DNA of 64,000 bases, taken from NCBI GenBank assembly GCA_900546065.1, contig URBK01000003.1:83032-147031 (forward strand), in the 5' to 3' direction. This DNA is from an uncultured Alistipes sp. GTDB taxonomy: Bacteria; Bacteroidota; Bacteroidia; Bacteroidales; Rikenellaceae. The notes under the pieces were generated by a model. That model was not told the DNA's origin and did no database searches. It saw only the letters and a program-made list of their open reading frames with translations. Each line of letters starts with the position of its first letter. Position 1 is the first letter of the stretch. This document shows positions 26,628 through 36,382 of the stretch, in pieces. Both the position numbers and the translations under genes were made by a program.

Positions 26628-28127
26628 ATGAAGTCTCTTTTTCGAAACCTTTTCGTTGCAGCCGTATCAGCTGCGGTATCTCTTGCGGCGTTATGGTCAT
26701 GTACGACAAACGAAAAGTATGATTTCTCGTTCACTCTTCCCGGACATATCGTAACCGAGTTGGAGAGTACGGTCGTCATACCCATCACGGCACGCAATAT
26801 AACCAGCGTATCGGTCACATCAACACCCAAAGGCTGGACCGTCGAGGATGTCGATCTCCAGAACTGGACCGTCACCGTAAAGGCTCCCTCGGCATATACG
26901 GCCGATGACCCTACCGTCGAGGAGAACGGAACGCTCAAGCTCTCGGGTTTCACCCCGGCGGGAACATCCGTGACGGCATCGTCATACCTCTCGCTGCTTA
27001 ACCTCGAAATGGATCTCAGCGACAAGTATTCAAACTGTTATGTCATCTCGCAGAAGGATACCCGTTACACCATCGACGTGACGCACAAGGGCGAAAGTTC
27101 GGAGACATTCACTCCCGACAACGTCGAGGTGCTGTGGCAGAGCGACCGCGAGCTGGTCAACTATACGAGCTATTACGCCGACAAGGGTACCTTCACCTTC
27201 TTCATATCGCATACCGACATCACCGATGACAACGATAACGTGATCGATTCGGTCACTCCCGACGGAAATGCCGTCGTTGCGGCATACGACTCGGCGGGGA
27301 ACATTATATGGAGCTGGCATATATGGATTACGGGATCGGACGTCGAGTCGACGGCCATAACTACCTCGGCAGGCGTATTCATGGACCGCAATCTCGGAGC
27401 ATACCACAACAGCGACGGCTCGACCGACACGGACGACATATTCAAATCATACGGTCTCTACTACCAGTGGGGCCGCAAGGATCCCTTCATCCGTCCCGTC
27501 GACTACAACTTCTCGAACAACGAAGACCGTACCGTATATACCGGTTCGGGAACGACCAAGCGTTTCTCGTATGTCGATGCCGAGAAAGGCAGCGATGTCG
27601 GGACGTTGGAATACACCGTCAAGAACCCCATGTCGTATGTACTCGGGTCGGCTGACAACGACTACGACTGGCTCTATACCTCGCATGACGACAATCTCTG
27701 GTCATCGGAGCAGAAGAGCATCTACGATCCCTGCCCGCGCGGCTGGCGCGTCCCCGACGGCAATGCCTTCGTCGGTATGGACATAGACCAATCGGAGGAT
27801 CTATCGGAGTTGGGAGACATACGCGGCATGTACGGGTGGCACTTGGTAGACACCGCCACCGGCACCAAGATATTTATGCCGGGAGCCGGACGCCGCAGTT
27901 TCGAGAACGGCAAGCTCACCAATGTCAACAACTACGGATACGAGAACACCCCCATGCCGTGGGTCGGATACTATTGGACTGCGGGCATAGCCACCTCGGA
28001 CAGAAGCAAGGCACAGTCGATGTTCTTCGATCTGAACACCACGCGTGCCGTAAACAACCGCTACGAGCCGCAGAAGGAGATGTATCGCGCCAACGCCATG
28101 CAGATCCGATGCGTAAGGGAAGAATAA
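26628..28127 (+). CDS. Surface lipoprotein with a C-terminal FISUMP-like domain
   Basis: 499 residues with a lipoprotein signal, Cys25 in LWSC. Residues about 30-135 look like a beta-rich Ig-like segment. From about residue 240 a domain typical of Bacteroidetes secreted proteins appears: FMDRNLGA, then YGLYYQWGRKDPF, YDPCPRGWRVPDG and near the end YYWTAG, NAMQIRCVRE. This is the Fibrobacter succinogenes major paralogous domain pattern. Function is unknown; such proteins are usually cell-surface or fimbria-associated. Expression probably starts in the adjacent tandem repeat. Confidence 0.8.
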   Translation: MKSLFRNLFVAAVSAAVSLAALWSCTTNEKYDFSFTLPGHIVTELESTVVIPITARNITSVSVTSTPKGWTVEDVDLQNWTVTVKAPSAYTADDPTVEENGTLKLSGFTPAGTSVTASSYLSLLNLEMDLSDKYSNCYVISQKDTRYTIDVTHKGESSETFTPDNVEVLWQSDRELVNYTSYYADKGTFTFFISHTDITDDNDNVIDSVTPDGNAVVAAYDSAGNIIWSWHIWITGSDVESTAITTSAGVFMDRNLGAYHNSDGSTDTDDIFKSYGLYYQWGRKDPFIRPVDYNFSNNEDRTVYTGSGTTKRFSYVDAEKGSDVGTLEYTVKNPMSYVLGSADNDYDWLYTSHDDNLWSSEQKSIYDPCPRGWRVPDGNAFVGMDIDQSEDLSELGDIRGMYGWHLVDTATGTKIFMPGAGRRSFENGKLTNVNNYGYENTPMPWVGYYWTAGIATSDRSKAQSMFFDLNTTRAVNNRYEPQKEMYRANAMQIRCVREE

Positions 28128-28186
28128 TCCCCCCACGCCGCAATATCGTTCCCGCCAATGACAAGGGGCCGCTGACTAAGGACAGC

Positions 28187-28227
28187 AGATATCAAGATAT
28201 TTAGGATATTAGGATATTAAGATATCA
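28187..28227 (+). repeat. Five imperfect copies of an AGATATYA-like octamer
   Basis: Consecutive units AGATATCA, AGATATTT, AGGATATT, AGGATATTA and AGATATC downstream of the lipoprotein gene. Confidence 0.6.
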
Positions 28228-28277
28228 GGGATAAGGATCCAAATATCACATAGATAAAGAGATCATTCATCATAAAG

Positions 28278-28308
28278 GACGTCTCTCCATACGGGGAGGC
28301 GTCTTTAC
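28278..28308 (+). terminator. Terminator after the FISUMP-like lipoprotein gene
   Basis: Stem GACGTCTCTCC/GGGGAGGCGTC (28278-28288, 28293-28303) with two G-T pairs, followed by TTTACTTTT. Confidence 0.75.
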
Positions 28309-28486
28309 TTTTAATGCGACCCTATGACGATCGCGGCAACATCCCTACCCGCAACTCATGCACGAATAATACCCGTAAAAGCACATTAAATGGCTGACTG
28401 CGGAAATTATACGCTCTCCAGCCGGGACAATGGTACGACACTTGCGACAGAAATGCCAAATATCCCACACCTAACATCTTGAAATT

Positions 28487-29710
28487 ATGCAGATACAAAC
28501 AGGAAAAGGCAGTGTGTCGCTCGCCGTGGTCATCGCCATCTGGTCGGTTTCGGCCGTGGTGTCGCTGCCCGGGCTGGCCGTGTCACCCATAATGGGCGAC
28601 CTGAACAAGATCTTCCCGCATGTGAGCAATCTCGAAATACAGATGCTCACGTCGATCCCCTCCGTGCTGATCATCCCCTTTATTCTGTTGTCGGGGCGAC
28701 TGTCGGTCGCACGCAACAAGATCGCACTGCTGCGTGCTGGCCTCGCCATATTCTTTATCAGCGGCGTGGCATGTCTCTTTGCCCGCACAATGACACAGCT
28801 CATCGCCGTTAGCTGCATCCTCGGCATAGGCGCCGGAATCGTCATACCGCTCTCAACGGGTCTTGTCGTCGACTACTTCACGGGCGACTTCCGCGTGCGG
28901 CAGTTGGGCATAAGCTCCGCCGTGAATAACCTGACACTGGTATTGGCTACGGCATTTACGGGCTACCTCGCAGGCGTGGACTGGCACCTTCCGTTTCTCG
29001 TATATACGCTTCCCGTCGTGACGCTCCTGCTGACGGCATGGCTCCGACGCGTGCCGCCTGCACCCGAGCCGCCGCAGAGCGACCAGTTCCGACAGAAGAG
29101 CATCAACCGCGGACGTCTGGCCGCACTTATGGGGATATACTTCTTCATCACCTTCTCGGTACTGGTGATAACATTCTATACGTCGTTTCTGGTCGAGAGC
29201 TACAAATTCAGCGAATCATTCTCGGGGCTCGTCATATCGCTATTCTTCCTTGCCATCATGGCCCCGGGCTTCATGCTGAACACGCTCATAAAGTATCTCG
29301 GACGCAGTCTCAACGTCGTATCGCTCGCCATGATAAGCATCGGGCTGCTCATAACGGGATGCCTGCACAACCAGCCGGCCATGATTGCGGGCGCCATGCT
29401 CGCAGGTCTGGGATACGGAATCATGCAGCCCCTCATATACGACAAGACGGCAATCATATCGCCCCCGCAGACCGCTACCCTCTCGCTGTCGTTCGTCATG
29501 TCGGTAAATTATCTTGCGGTGCTTGTATGCCCGTTCATAGTCGATCTCTTCGGGCGCATGTTCCACATGTCGCACGACAACCGTTTTCCGTTCGTGCTGA
29601 ACGCCGTACTCACGGCTTTCTTCGCCGTATGGGCATACGTCAAGCGCGACGACTTCGCCATGGGAATGGAAGAATCCTATGTCTCGGACAACAAATCCGC
29701 AAGCCGCTGA
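28487..29710 (+). CDS. MFS transporter
   Basis: A 407-residue polytopic membrane protein with about twelve hydrophobic helices in two halves. The N-terminal half has LSGRLSVARNKIALLRAG at the loop 2-3 position normally occupied by the MFS motif GxLaDrxGrr. Sugar, drug or siderophore specificity cannot be inferred. It has no coding neighbours within 200 nt and appears monocistronic. Confidence 0.85.
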   Translation: MQIQTGKGSVSLAVVIAIWSVSAVVSLPGLAVSPIMGDLNKIFPHVSNLEIQMLTSIPSVLIIPFILLSGRLSVARNKIALLRAGLAIFFISGVACLFARTMTQLIAVSCILGIGAGIVIPLSTGLVVDYFTGDFRVRQLGISSAVNNLTLVLATAFTGYLAGVDWHLPFLVYTLPVVTLLLTAWLRRVPPAPEPPQSDQFRQKSINRGRLAALMGIYFFITFSVLVITFYTSFLVESYKFSESFSGLVISLFFLAIMAPGFMLNTLIKYLGRSLNVVSLAMISIGLLITGCLHNQPAMIAGAMLAGLGYGIMQPLIYDKTAIISPPQTATLSLSFVMSVNYLAVLVCPFIVDLFGRMFHMSHDNRFPFVLNAVLTAFFAVWAYVKRDDFAMGMEESYVSDNKSASR

Positions 29711-29888
29711 CAACATACATCCCGATACATGTCACAGCCTTGTCGGGAGAGCCGAATATCGAATCGCGCTCTCCCGTCTCTTTTATCGAGACATATATGT
29801 TTTTACTACTGGACCATCTCCTTTAAGATCAATATTACAATATCGTCTCCGAAGCAAATACACGGCCTCGTGTCCGACCAAATAGCAC

Positions 29889-29918
29889 AAAAAAGCCCTC
29901 CGCTTCGAAGCGGAGGGC
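29889..29918 (-). terminator. Terminator of the DUF3575-DUF3868 unit
   Basis: Ten-base perfect stem GCCCTCCGCT/AGCGGAGGGC (29895-29904, 29909-29918) with six A on the left, read as a U6 tract on the minus strand. Confidence 0.88.
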
Positions 29919-29940
29919 CGTATTACGAAGGCCGTCAACC

Positions 29941-31431
29941 CTAATTGTCAGCCTGCATAAGTTGTTTGAGCAGCGATATATTGTACGCCGCCTCCTTCAC
30001 ACCGGCCTTCTGTGCCTGCTGGAAGAGGCTCATCGCCTGCTGGTAGTCGCCCTGCGACATGGCCAGAATACCGCGTGAATTCATCGCCTCGGGCATTGTC
30101 GAGGGCACGCCCTCAAGATATGCCGCAGCCTGCGTATAGTTGCCGTTGGCCATGGCCACGTTGGCAGCATTGATTCGCGACTCGGGAGAATGTGGATAGG
30201 TCTGGACGGCGATCAGTATGATGTCGTTCCACTCCTTGCTGCCCTTCTCGAAGGTCAGCGCCACCATATATATCTCGGCCGGGCTCAACTGTACGGGGTT
30301 CGTATAGACAAGCTTCTTGGCCTCGTCGACCGTATACGGACGCACGTTGTAATTGACCGTATAGTCCGTAACACGCAACTGGGGATACCACGTCCGCAGC
30401 ATGAAATCATACTCGACGGGGAAGCGGCGGCGTATCTCGGCATTCTTGTTCTCGGGTTTGATCGAGGGATCGTCTATTACTCCGATGATGCGGCGATAGT
30501 CGTTGATGCAACTCTGCGTGAGCATCTGCTTCAAGGCATCCCAGTTTGTGGGCGAAGAGTCTACCGTGATGAGCGACGCATCGACCAGCTTGTTGTTTAC
30601 AAGGTAGTTCTTTACGGCAGCCGCACGGTTTGCCGCCAACTTGACGTTGTTTGCGTACGGGCCCTCGGGCGAAGCGTATCCCATAAGGTGCACCGACGTG
30701 ATCTTGTTGTCGGCATTGCCCGCAACGCCGCTGACCGTACTGCGGATCTTCTCCATCTCGGCCTTGTTATCCATGTACGACGGATCTATCTCACTCTTGT
30801 TCACTGGGAAATATACGGCAGCCGTGCCTTGGGCCGTACGCATCTTGCCATTGTCGGACGGTGTCGCGTATGCCATCTGCGGCTTGCCCGCAGGCATCTG
30901 CTGCGAAGGCTTGGCCGACTGCGACGAGGTTCCGGGCTGCATGGCCGGCGCCATCGTTGCCGCCGTTATGAGCTCCGCTCCCAGCGAACGGTCACGGCAC
31001 GCGCACCACTCCTGCTGCAATACCAGCTTCGAGTTGTCCATCCAGCGCTCGTACGGGATGTCGATCTCGTAATCAACATTCTGCATGTGATGGTTGTGAC
31101 GACGCACGTAGATGTCGTCCGACACGGGCTCGCGCCTCATCTGACGCTCGCGCACGATACTGCGGCGGCGGCCGTCCACCACTATCGCCGGAAGCTCCAC
31201 ATAACGGTTGCCATCGGTTACCATGGGAGTGATCCACAGCGAACGATTCGACTTGATCTTCAGATCGGTAAGGTCTACGTCCATGGCCACGTCGAGACGT
31301 CCCGCCGACCGCTGCATCGTAATGTCCGAAATCCGCACGCCGTCGGTTACGATCGTCTCCTGTGCCGCTGACATCTGCCACACCATGGTCAGGGCGCAAA
31401 GCGCAAATGCGTATTGTACAAAATGTTTCAT
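29941..31431 (-). CDS. DUF3868 protein with central OmpA-like domain
   Basis: 496 residues with a signal peptide (MKHFVQYAFALCALTMVWQMSAAQ). Residues about 25-170 match the DUF3868 architecture of Bacteroidetes envelope proteins. Residues about 200-300 look like an OmpA C-terminal domain (YFPVNKSEIDPSYM, then HLMGYASPEGPYANNVKLAA), which usually binds peptidoglycan. The C-terminus has TPR-like helices ending with a run of Gln, Ala and Leu. It follows the DUF3575 gene by 12 nt. These pairs often accompany Mfa/Fim-like fimbriae in Bacteroidales, but no fimbrillin gene is seen here. Confidence 0.85.
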   Translation of the reverse strand: MKHFVQYAFALCALTMVWQMSAAQETIVTDGVRISDITMQRSAGRLDVAMDVDLTDLKIKSNRSLWITPMVTDGNRYVELPAIVVDGRRRSIVRERQMRREPVSDDIYVRRHNHHMQNVDYEIDIPYERWMDNSKLVLQQEWCACRDRSLGAELITAATMAPAMQPGTSSQSAKPSQQMPAGKPQMAYATPSDNGKMRTAQGTAAVYFPVNKSEIDPSYMDNKAEMEKIRSTVSGVAGNADNKITSVHLMGYASPEGPYANNVKLAANRAAAVKNYLVNNKLVDASLITVDSSPTNWDALKQMLTQSCINDYRRIIGVIDDPSIKPENKNAEIRRRFPVEYDFMLRTWYPQLRVTDYTVNYNVRPYTVDEAKKLVYTNPVQLSPAEIYMVALTFEKGSKEWNDIILIAVQTYPHSPESRINAANVAMANGNYTQAAAYLEGVPSTMPEAMNSRGILAMSQGDYQQAMSLFQQAQKAGVKEAAYNISLLKQLMQADN

Positions 31432-31443
31432 CTCTGTCTTGTT

Positions 31444-32013
31444 TTAGAATAGATATACGAATGATACGGCGAGCTTCGTCAGGCCCCAATAATCCTTGGT
31501 GCCCGTCGCCACTTTGGTGCTGTGCTCGGGATAGTGGTAGCGGTCGAACCATGCATGGGCATAACCCATACCGATCTCGGCCTCGAGATTCCAATGTCTG
31601 CCGAGCACCCAATCGTAACCGTAAGAGATACCGGCACCTATCGCATGGCCCTTGTAACGGTTGTCCTTGAGAGAGTCCCACATGCTGAAGGGGAAGAACG
31701 CGAGATTACCCACGTCGAAGCCGCCGCCCAACATGTGCACACCGAGGAAATGACCGTTGAAACGTTCGCACGTCCACCACTTGAATTCGGGTTGTACGAG
31801 CCAATGTTTCCATTTGCGGTCGTGAGAGAATGTGAAGGGATTGAATCCCGCCGAGATTTCGAGGGTCGTACGCTGACCCAGTCCGATCTCCACGCCCAGA
31901 TTGGGCGAGGCCGACGCCAAATAGAGAAGATTGGTCTTTAAGCCTACCTCCTGTGCATCGGTTTTTCCGATGAATACTGAGAGTCCCAGCAAAAGAAAGA
32001 GTAATTTTCTCAT
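31444..32013 (-). CDS. DUF3575 outer-membrane barrel-like protein
   Basis: 189 residues starting MRKLLFLLLGLSVFIGKTDAQ (signal peptide). The mature part is DUF3575: EVGLKTNLLYLASASPNLGVEIGLG, then WLVQPEFKWWTCERFNGHFLGVH and a final beta-strand VSFVYLF ending in Phe, which is the outer-membrane barrel signature. The start was moved 41 residues inward from the longest frame, because the longer form lacks a signal. It is coupled to the DUF3868 gene. Confidence 0.85.
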   Translation of the reverse strand: MRKLLFLLLGLSVFIGKTDAQEVGLKTNLLYLASASPNLGVEIGLGQRTTLEISAGFNPFTFSHDRKWKHWLVQPEFKWWTCERFNGHFLGVHMLGGGFDVGNLAFFPFSMWDSLKDNRYKGHAIGAGISYGYDWVLGRHWNLEAEIGMGYAHAWFDRYHYPEHSTKVATGTKDYWGLTKLAVSFVYLF

Positions 32014-32185
32014 GGTTCGAAGATTGCCTGTTATTCGAACCGTGTAAGTATCAAACTCTGCACCAAAACTCTCCCGTGCAGGGGAAAAATACATCGCACC
32101 TTCCGGCACCGGATGGAAGGCACGCACATCAAACAATTATGTTACAGTTGATTACAAAAGCCTGCGCGACATATACGACAAGGCA

Positions 32186-32647
32186 TCACAACATGGAATT
32201 GACCCCCTCGACGGCGAGTATAAGGAGCAGGTAACGCAGAAACTTACCTATGAACATCGTCACCGTGGTGATATATATATTGCATCGCATAAGTCCCAGC
32301 AACACTATTATCACCTCACCGACCCACGGCAGCACGCCGAACAGTCCCATCCACGCGCCGTACTTGCTGACGAAGCCCTCGACACGTGTCATCTTCTGCT
32401 TGTCGATCTTGAGCCAGCGCTCGATCCACTGCATATTGCCCAGATAACCGAGCCAATAGCAGAGCAAACCTCCGAGGGTGTTTCCTATCGAGGCGGCTAT
32501 AAGACATGTAACGGGGTCGGAGCCCATCTGCACCAGTACCGTGAGCACCACCTCCGAGCTGAAGGGCAGGATGCTGCCTGCCAGCAGCGCCGAGATGAAG
32601 AGGCCTATATATCCCCAGTCGATAAGGAATTGTACGATCGAATCCAT
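32186..32647 (-). CDS. YqaA/DedA-family small membrane protein (VTT domain)
   Basis: 153 residues with about four hydrophobic helices. Markers: GYIGLFISALLAGSILPFSSEVVL, then SIGNTLGGLLCYWLGYLG and GVLPWVGEVIIVLLGLMRCN, the SNARE-associated/VTT pattern. Larger DedA proteins are linked to lipid scrambling. The start MDSIVQFLI was selected because a consensus promoter lies 22-53 nt upstream. Confidence 0.85.
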   Translation of the reverse strand: MDSIVQFLIDWGYIGLFISALLAGSILPFSSEVVLTVLVQMGSDPVTCLIAASIGNTLGGLLCYWLGYLGNMQWIERWLKIDKQKMTRVEGFVSKYGAWMGLFGVLPWVGEVIIVLLGLMRCNIYITTVTMFIGKFLRYLLLILAVEGVNSML

Positions 32648-33019
32648 GGCAAAGGCATTACTGTGGTGCAAAAATATGAAAATGCGGGCGCATAGACAAA
32701 TCGAATTCTCATATTCGGTTATTCCTGCCACCTAAAGCATAACACGACAGAATCATACGTGTAGTTCAGAGGTCCCGAATGGGCATTTTCGGCAACGTAT
32801 GCAGCCATAAGGAATATTTTTTCGCCATTTTTTCGCAATAAACCGGAAAATGTGGGTATGGGGATATGAATTTCGCAAAAAAATCATAAATTTGTGCCCG
32901 TCGATCGTGAAGACCTTTACGGAGTTGCACACGCACATGCCCGAAACGCTTCCAAAAACGGCAAACGGCGACAAGGATTGTTTAATTTGCATCTTAAATA
33001 GGTGCCCAAAAAATGTACT
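32648..33019. other. Divergent intergenic region between yqaA-like and TonB receptor genes
   Basis: 372 bp. The left edge holds the yqaA-like promoter. A -7-like TAAATTTG at 32887-32894 is the best candidate for the receptor gene but has no -33 partner. The rest shows no gene. Confidence 0.5.
32669..32700 (-). promoter_or_regulatory. Promoter of the YqaA gene
   Basis: Minus strand TTTG (32700-32697), 20 nt, TATTTTTG (32676-32669). Confidence 0.72.
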
Positions 33020-36000
33020 ATGAGAAAACTCGTCTGTCTTCTGTTGACAGTATTGAGCTGTGACGTCATGGCTCAGATCACGACCGCCTCTCTGCGCGGT
33101 GTCGTAAACGATTCATCGGATCAAATTCTTGCAGGTGCCGTAGTCACCCTCTCGCATCCCGTCACCGGTACGGTCTACACCGTCGCAACCGACGCCGAAG
33201 GCCACTACTCTATTCACGGCATACGCCCCGACAACGGATACCGTCTGGAGGTGAACTACGTCGGATACAAATCATACTTTATAGACGACATGGTGCTGCA
33301 CGTGGGCGATACGCGCGTGGAGAACATAACCATGAAGGAGGACTCGATGCTCGATGCCGTCGTCGTCGCCTCCTCGTCGCGCGAGGATGCCGACATGCTG
33401 GCCAAATTCGACGAGAAGACTATCGAACTGATACCCTCGGTGTCGCGTTCGCTTTACGACATCGTGCGGCTCGTGCCCGAAGCCATGGCCACAAAGAACG
33501 GAGGCATGTCTTACGGCGGCGTCAACAACCGTTACAACTCGTTCATGATAAACGGCATGGCCAACAGCGACATGTACGGTCTCTCGACATCGGGCACCAA
33601 CGGCGGTCTGTCGAACGCCAACCCCGTGGCGATGGATGCAATATCGCAGATACAGGTTGCCGTGGCGCCATACGACGTGCGTCTCAGCGGCTTTGGCGGC
33701 GGCGTCCTGAATGCCGTGACCAAATCGGGCACAAATGAATTCCGAGGCAGCGCATACACCTATTATAACAATCAGAGCTTCTACGGTTCGCACCCCGCTG
33801 GTATCGGCTCGGGCGAACGCAACCGTCTCGAAGAGCAGACCACACAGATATACGGCGTTACGCTCGGAGGCCCGATCGTCAAGGACAAGCTCTTCTTCTT
33901 CGTGAGCGGCGAATACGACTTCGAGCAGTCGCCCTCGTCATACTACCCGGGATATGAGGGCGTCTCGATCACAACCGATGAGCTCGACCGCATATCGGCA
34001 CGATACAAAGCCCTCACGGGCTTCGACGGCGGCGGATACGGTCGCCGCGACGTACGCCAGCGCGCCGGCTCGCTGCTGGCCGTCCTCGACTGGAACATCA
34101 ACCGCAACAACCGTCTCTCGGCAAGCTACAGCTACCTCGACGCCCGTGCCGAGGATTACGGCAACTCGCTCACCACATTCACGTTCGCAGGTTCGGGATA
34201 CGCCAACTACAGCCGCGCCCATTACGTCGGCATAACGTTGGAGTCGCGTCTTGCAGACCGCATGCACAACACCTTCCGCGCGGGATACTCGCGCGTGGCC
34301 GACGGCCGCGACCCCGATGGCGGCACAGCCCTGCCGAGCGTCATAATCAAGAATACTGGCACCACGGGCGGAGTTACGACATATATCGGCACCGATCGCT
34401 ATGCCGGAACCAATGCCCTGACACAGAACGTCGTGACGCTTACCGATGATCTTATCGTCGACCGTGGCGCACACTCCATAACCATGGGTATGCACCACGA
34501 ACTGTACAACATCCACAACATCTACGTGGCCAACGCCTACGGGACATACACCTACAACTCGATCGACGACTTCGAGAACGACATGGCCGCCGTCTACGAG
34601 TACAATTACAGCGACCCCGACGTAACGGGCTCGACGGTGTGGGGGCCGCGTTTCCGTGCCGCGGAGCTTAACTTCTACCTCCAAGACCGCTGGTCGCTGG
34701 GACGGCGTCTGCTGCTGACATACGGCGTGCGCGTGACGCTGCCTCTGATCTTCAACACCCCGACGGCCAACGAGAGTTTCAATTCGAGCGCCATAGCCAC
34801 CGGCAACGGCGTCCGTGTGGGAGACGTTCCGCAGTCGCAGGTGTTATTCTCGCCGCGCGTGGGGCTCTCGTGGTACAAGCAGACCGCCGCCGGACGCATC
34901 GACATAGCGGGCGGAGCGGGTATATTTACGGGGCGCGTGCCGTTCGTATGGATTGTGAACAACTACTCGAATACTGGTGTCGAGCAGAAGGGACTGCGTC
35001 TGACGGGCGAGAGCCAGAACGGACAGATCACACAGTCGGCAGCCGACTTCACCGTCACGCCCTCGCCGACGGATCTGTCGAACACGAAGTTCATGCTCAA
35101 CGTCATGGACCGCAAGTTCCACTATCCGCAGAACCTCAAGGCCAACCTCTCGGCCGACTTCACCACGCATGACGGCTGGAACATAGGCGTGGAGGCGCTC
35201 TACACCAAGACGCTCTACAACGCCGTCTTCCGCAATCTGGCCGTACGCAGCGACGGCGCCACCATCTCGGCCGTATCGCCTGCGGCCGGCAGCGAGGCCA
35301 ACTCCCTGCCGCTCTATTCGGCCGCCACGAACGACTACTCGGCCGTCTACTACATGGGCAATACCTCGCGCGGATACTCCTATTCGCTCTCGGCGCACGT
35401 GGCCAAGGATTTCGCATGGGGACTCTCGCTCTACGCATCATACATCTTCGGACACTCGTATGCCGTATGCGACGTACCCTCGTCATCATCTTCCACTAAC
35501 TGGAATACGGTCTATGCCACCGATCTGAACAACAGTCCTCTCTCGTTCTCGATATATGACGTTCCGCACAAGCTCTCGGTAGCATTAGGATACACAAAAC
35601 GCTATGCCCGCATGTTGGAGGTATCGGCGGGTCTGGTGTATCAGATGACATCAGGACAACGCTACTCGCTCTGCTTCGGCGAGTCGGTAGACTTCAACGG
35701 CGACGCCGCCTACGGCTCTACACTCATGTATATTCCTACGGAGCAGGAGCTGGGCATGATGTCGTTTGCCGACGAGACCTCGCGTCAGGCTTGGAACGAC
35801 TTTATCGAGAGCGACCCCTACCTGCGTACGCACCGCGGCAGCTTCTCCGAGCGCAACGCCCTGCAGGCTCCCACCGAACACCGCGTAGACCTGCATCTGG
35901 CTCACGGATTCTACTTCGGCGGCGCATCAAAAAGAAAGGTTGTCGTATCGCTCGACATAATGAACTTCGGCAACCTGCTCTGCAACAGCTGGGGCACGTA

Positions 36001-36151
36001 TTACAACACCTCAAGCTGGCGTCTGCAGCCCGTAACGGTTACCGCCGTCGATAACGGCACGCCCGTCTACCGCTTCACCGGAGCCAAACTCACCCCCAAC
36101 GACCTGCTCTCGCGCTGGCACATGCAGATCGGGGCAAGAGTGGTATTCTAA
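33020..36151 (+). CDS. TonB-dependent outer-membrane receptor (Oar-like) with carboxypeptidase-regulatory domain
   Basis: 1043 residues. A signal peptide (MRKLVCLLLTVLSCDVMAQ) is followed by a carboxypeptidase-regulatory-like beta domain (ASLRGVVND to about residue 105). The plug comes next (ENITMKEDSMLDAVVVASSS, IPSVSRSLYDIVRLVPEA, AISQIQVAVAPYDVRLSGFGGGVLNAVTKSGTNEFRG), and a large beta-barrel ends in VVF. The SGFGGGVLNAVTKSGTN segment is typical of Oar-type transporters rather than SusC. No SusD-like lipoprotein gene is adjacent. I used the second Met (ATG at 33020), as GTG at 33002 precedes the signal peptide by six residues. The substrate is unknown. Confidence 0.92.
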   Translation: MRKLVCLLLTVLSCDVMAQITTASLRGVVNDSSDQILAGAVVTLSHPVTGTVYTVATDAEGHYSIHGIRPDNGYRLEVNYVGYKSYFIDDMVLHVGDTRVENITMKEDSMLDAVVVASSSREDADMLAKFDEKTIELIPSVSRSLYDIVRLVPEAMATKNGGMSYGGVNNRYNSFMINGMANSDMYGLSTSGTNGGLSNANPVAMDAISQIQVAVAPYDVRLSGFGGGVLNAVTKSGTNEFRGSAYTYYNNQSFYGSHPAGIGSGERNRLEEQTTQIYGVTLGGPIVKDKLFFFVSGEYDFEQSPSSYYPGYEGVSITTDELDRISARYKALTGFDGGGYGRRDVRQRAGSLLAVLDWNINRNNRLSASYSYLDARAEDYGNSLTTFTFAGSGYANYSRAHYVGITLESRLADRMHNTFRAGYSRVADGRDPDGGTALPSVIIKNTGTTGGVTTYIGTDRYAGTNALTQNVVTLTDDLIVDRGAHSITMGMHHELYNIHNIYVANAYGTYTYNSIDDFENDMAAVYEYNYSDPDVTGSTVWGPRFRAAELNFYLQDRWSLGRRLLLTYGVRVTLPLIFNTPTANESFNSSAIATGNGVRVGDVPQSQVLFSPRVGLSWYKQTAAGRIDIAGGAGIFTGRVPFVWIVNNYSNTGVEQKGLRLTGESQNGQITQSAADFTVTPSPTDLSNTKFMLNVMDRKFHYPQNLKANLSADFTTHDGWNIGVEALYTKTLYNAVFRNLAVRSDGATISAVSPAAGSEANSLPLYSAATNDYSAVYYMGNTSRGYSYSLSAHVAKDFAWGLSLYASYIFGHSYAVCDVPSSSSSTNWNTVYATDLNNSPLSFSIYDVPHKLSVALGYTKRYARMLEVSAGLVYQMTSGQRYSLCFGESVDFNGDAAYGSTLMYIPTEQELGMMSFADETSRQAWNDFIESDPYLRTHRGSFSERNALQAPTEHRVDLHLAHGFYFGGASKRKVVVSLDIMNFGNLLCNSWGTYYNTSSWRLQPVTVTAVDNGTPVYRFTGAKLTPNDLLSRWHMQIGARVVF

Positions 36152-36201
36152 AACGATACGACGCAATTTTGTAACGACATCTTAATTTTCCGCTCCGGCG
36201 C

Positions 36202-36233
36202 TTGCGGGGAATAAAATATTTTGCTTACCTTTG
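36202..36233 (+). promoter_or_regulatory. Promoter of the pyr operon
   Basis: TTG (36202-36204), 21 nt, TACCTTTG (36226-36233). Initiation would fall near 36240, leaving a leader of about 180 nt before pyrC, long compared with other leaders in the window. Confidence 0.6.
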
Positions 36234-36251
36234 TGCCGAAGAAGGGCTCTA

Positions 36252-36377
36252 ATGAAACGCGGTATAAACATATATCCCAAACATCACCTCGCATGCGCGA
36301 ATGACCATAAGGGGTATTGTTTTTCCCTTTTCAACATCGGCTTCCGACAAATAGTCAATATTATTTATTGTCATTGA
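36252..36377 (+). CDS. Putative pyr leader peptide (41 aa)
   Basis: A small frame starting MKRGINIYPKHHLAC and ending IIYCH. It has a Shine-Dalgarno-like GAAGGG (36241-36246) 5 nt before the ATG and starts about 12 nt after the predicted transcription start. It contains a U-rich coding tract (TGTTTTTCCCTTTTC, 36318-36332) and ends with TGA at 36375-36377, 5 nt before a terminator hairpin (36383-36403). This layout equals the 44-codon pyrBI leader of enteric bacteria, in which ribosome and polymerase coupling senses UTP. Translation is not proven. The peptide itself has no known domain. Confidence 0.55.
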   Translation: MKRGINIYPKHHLACANDHKGYCFSLFNIGFRQIVNIIYCH

Positions 36378-36382
36378 TATAC

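Larger units (their letters stand above)
28128..28486. other. Intergenic region with a short octamer repeat and a terminator
   Basis: 359 bp with no gene. It holds an AT-rich octamer repeat (28187-28227), the terminator at 28278, and about 170 bp before the MFS gene in which I see no promoter pair. Confidence 0.55.

Noticed and set aside
32884..33002. A GTG start of the TonB receptor at 33002
   Set aside because: The ATG six codons later begins a canonical signal peptide; GTG would add polar residues before it.
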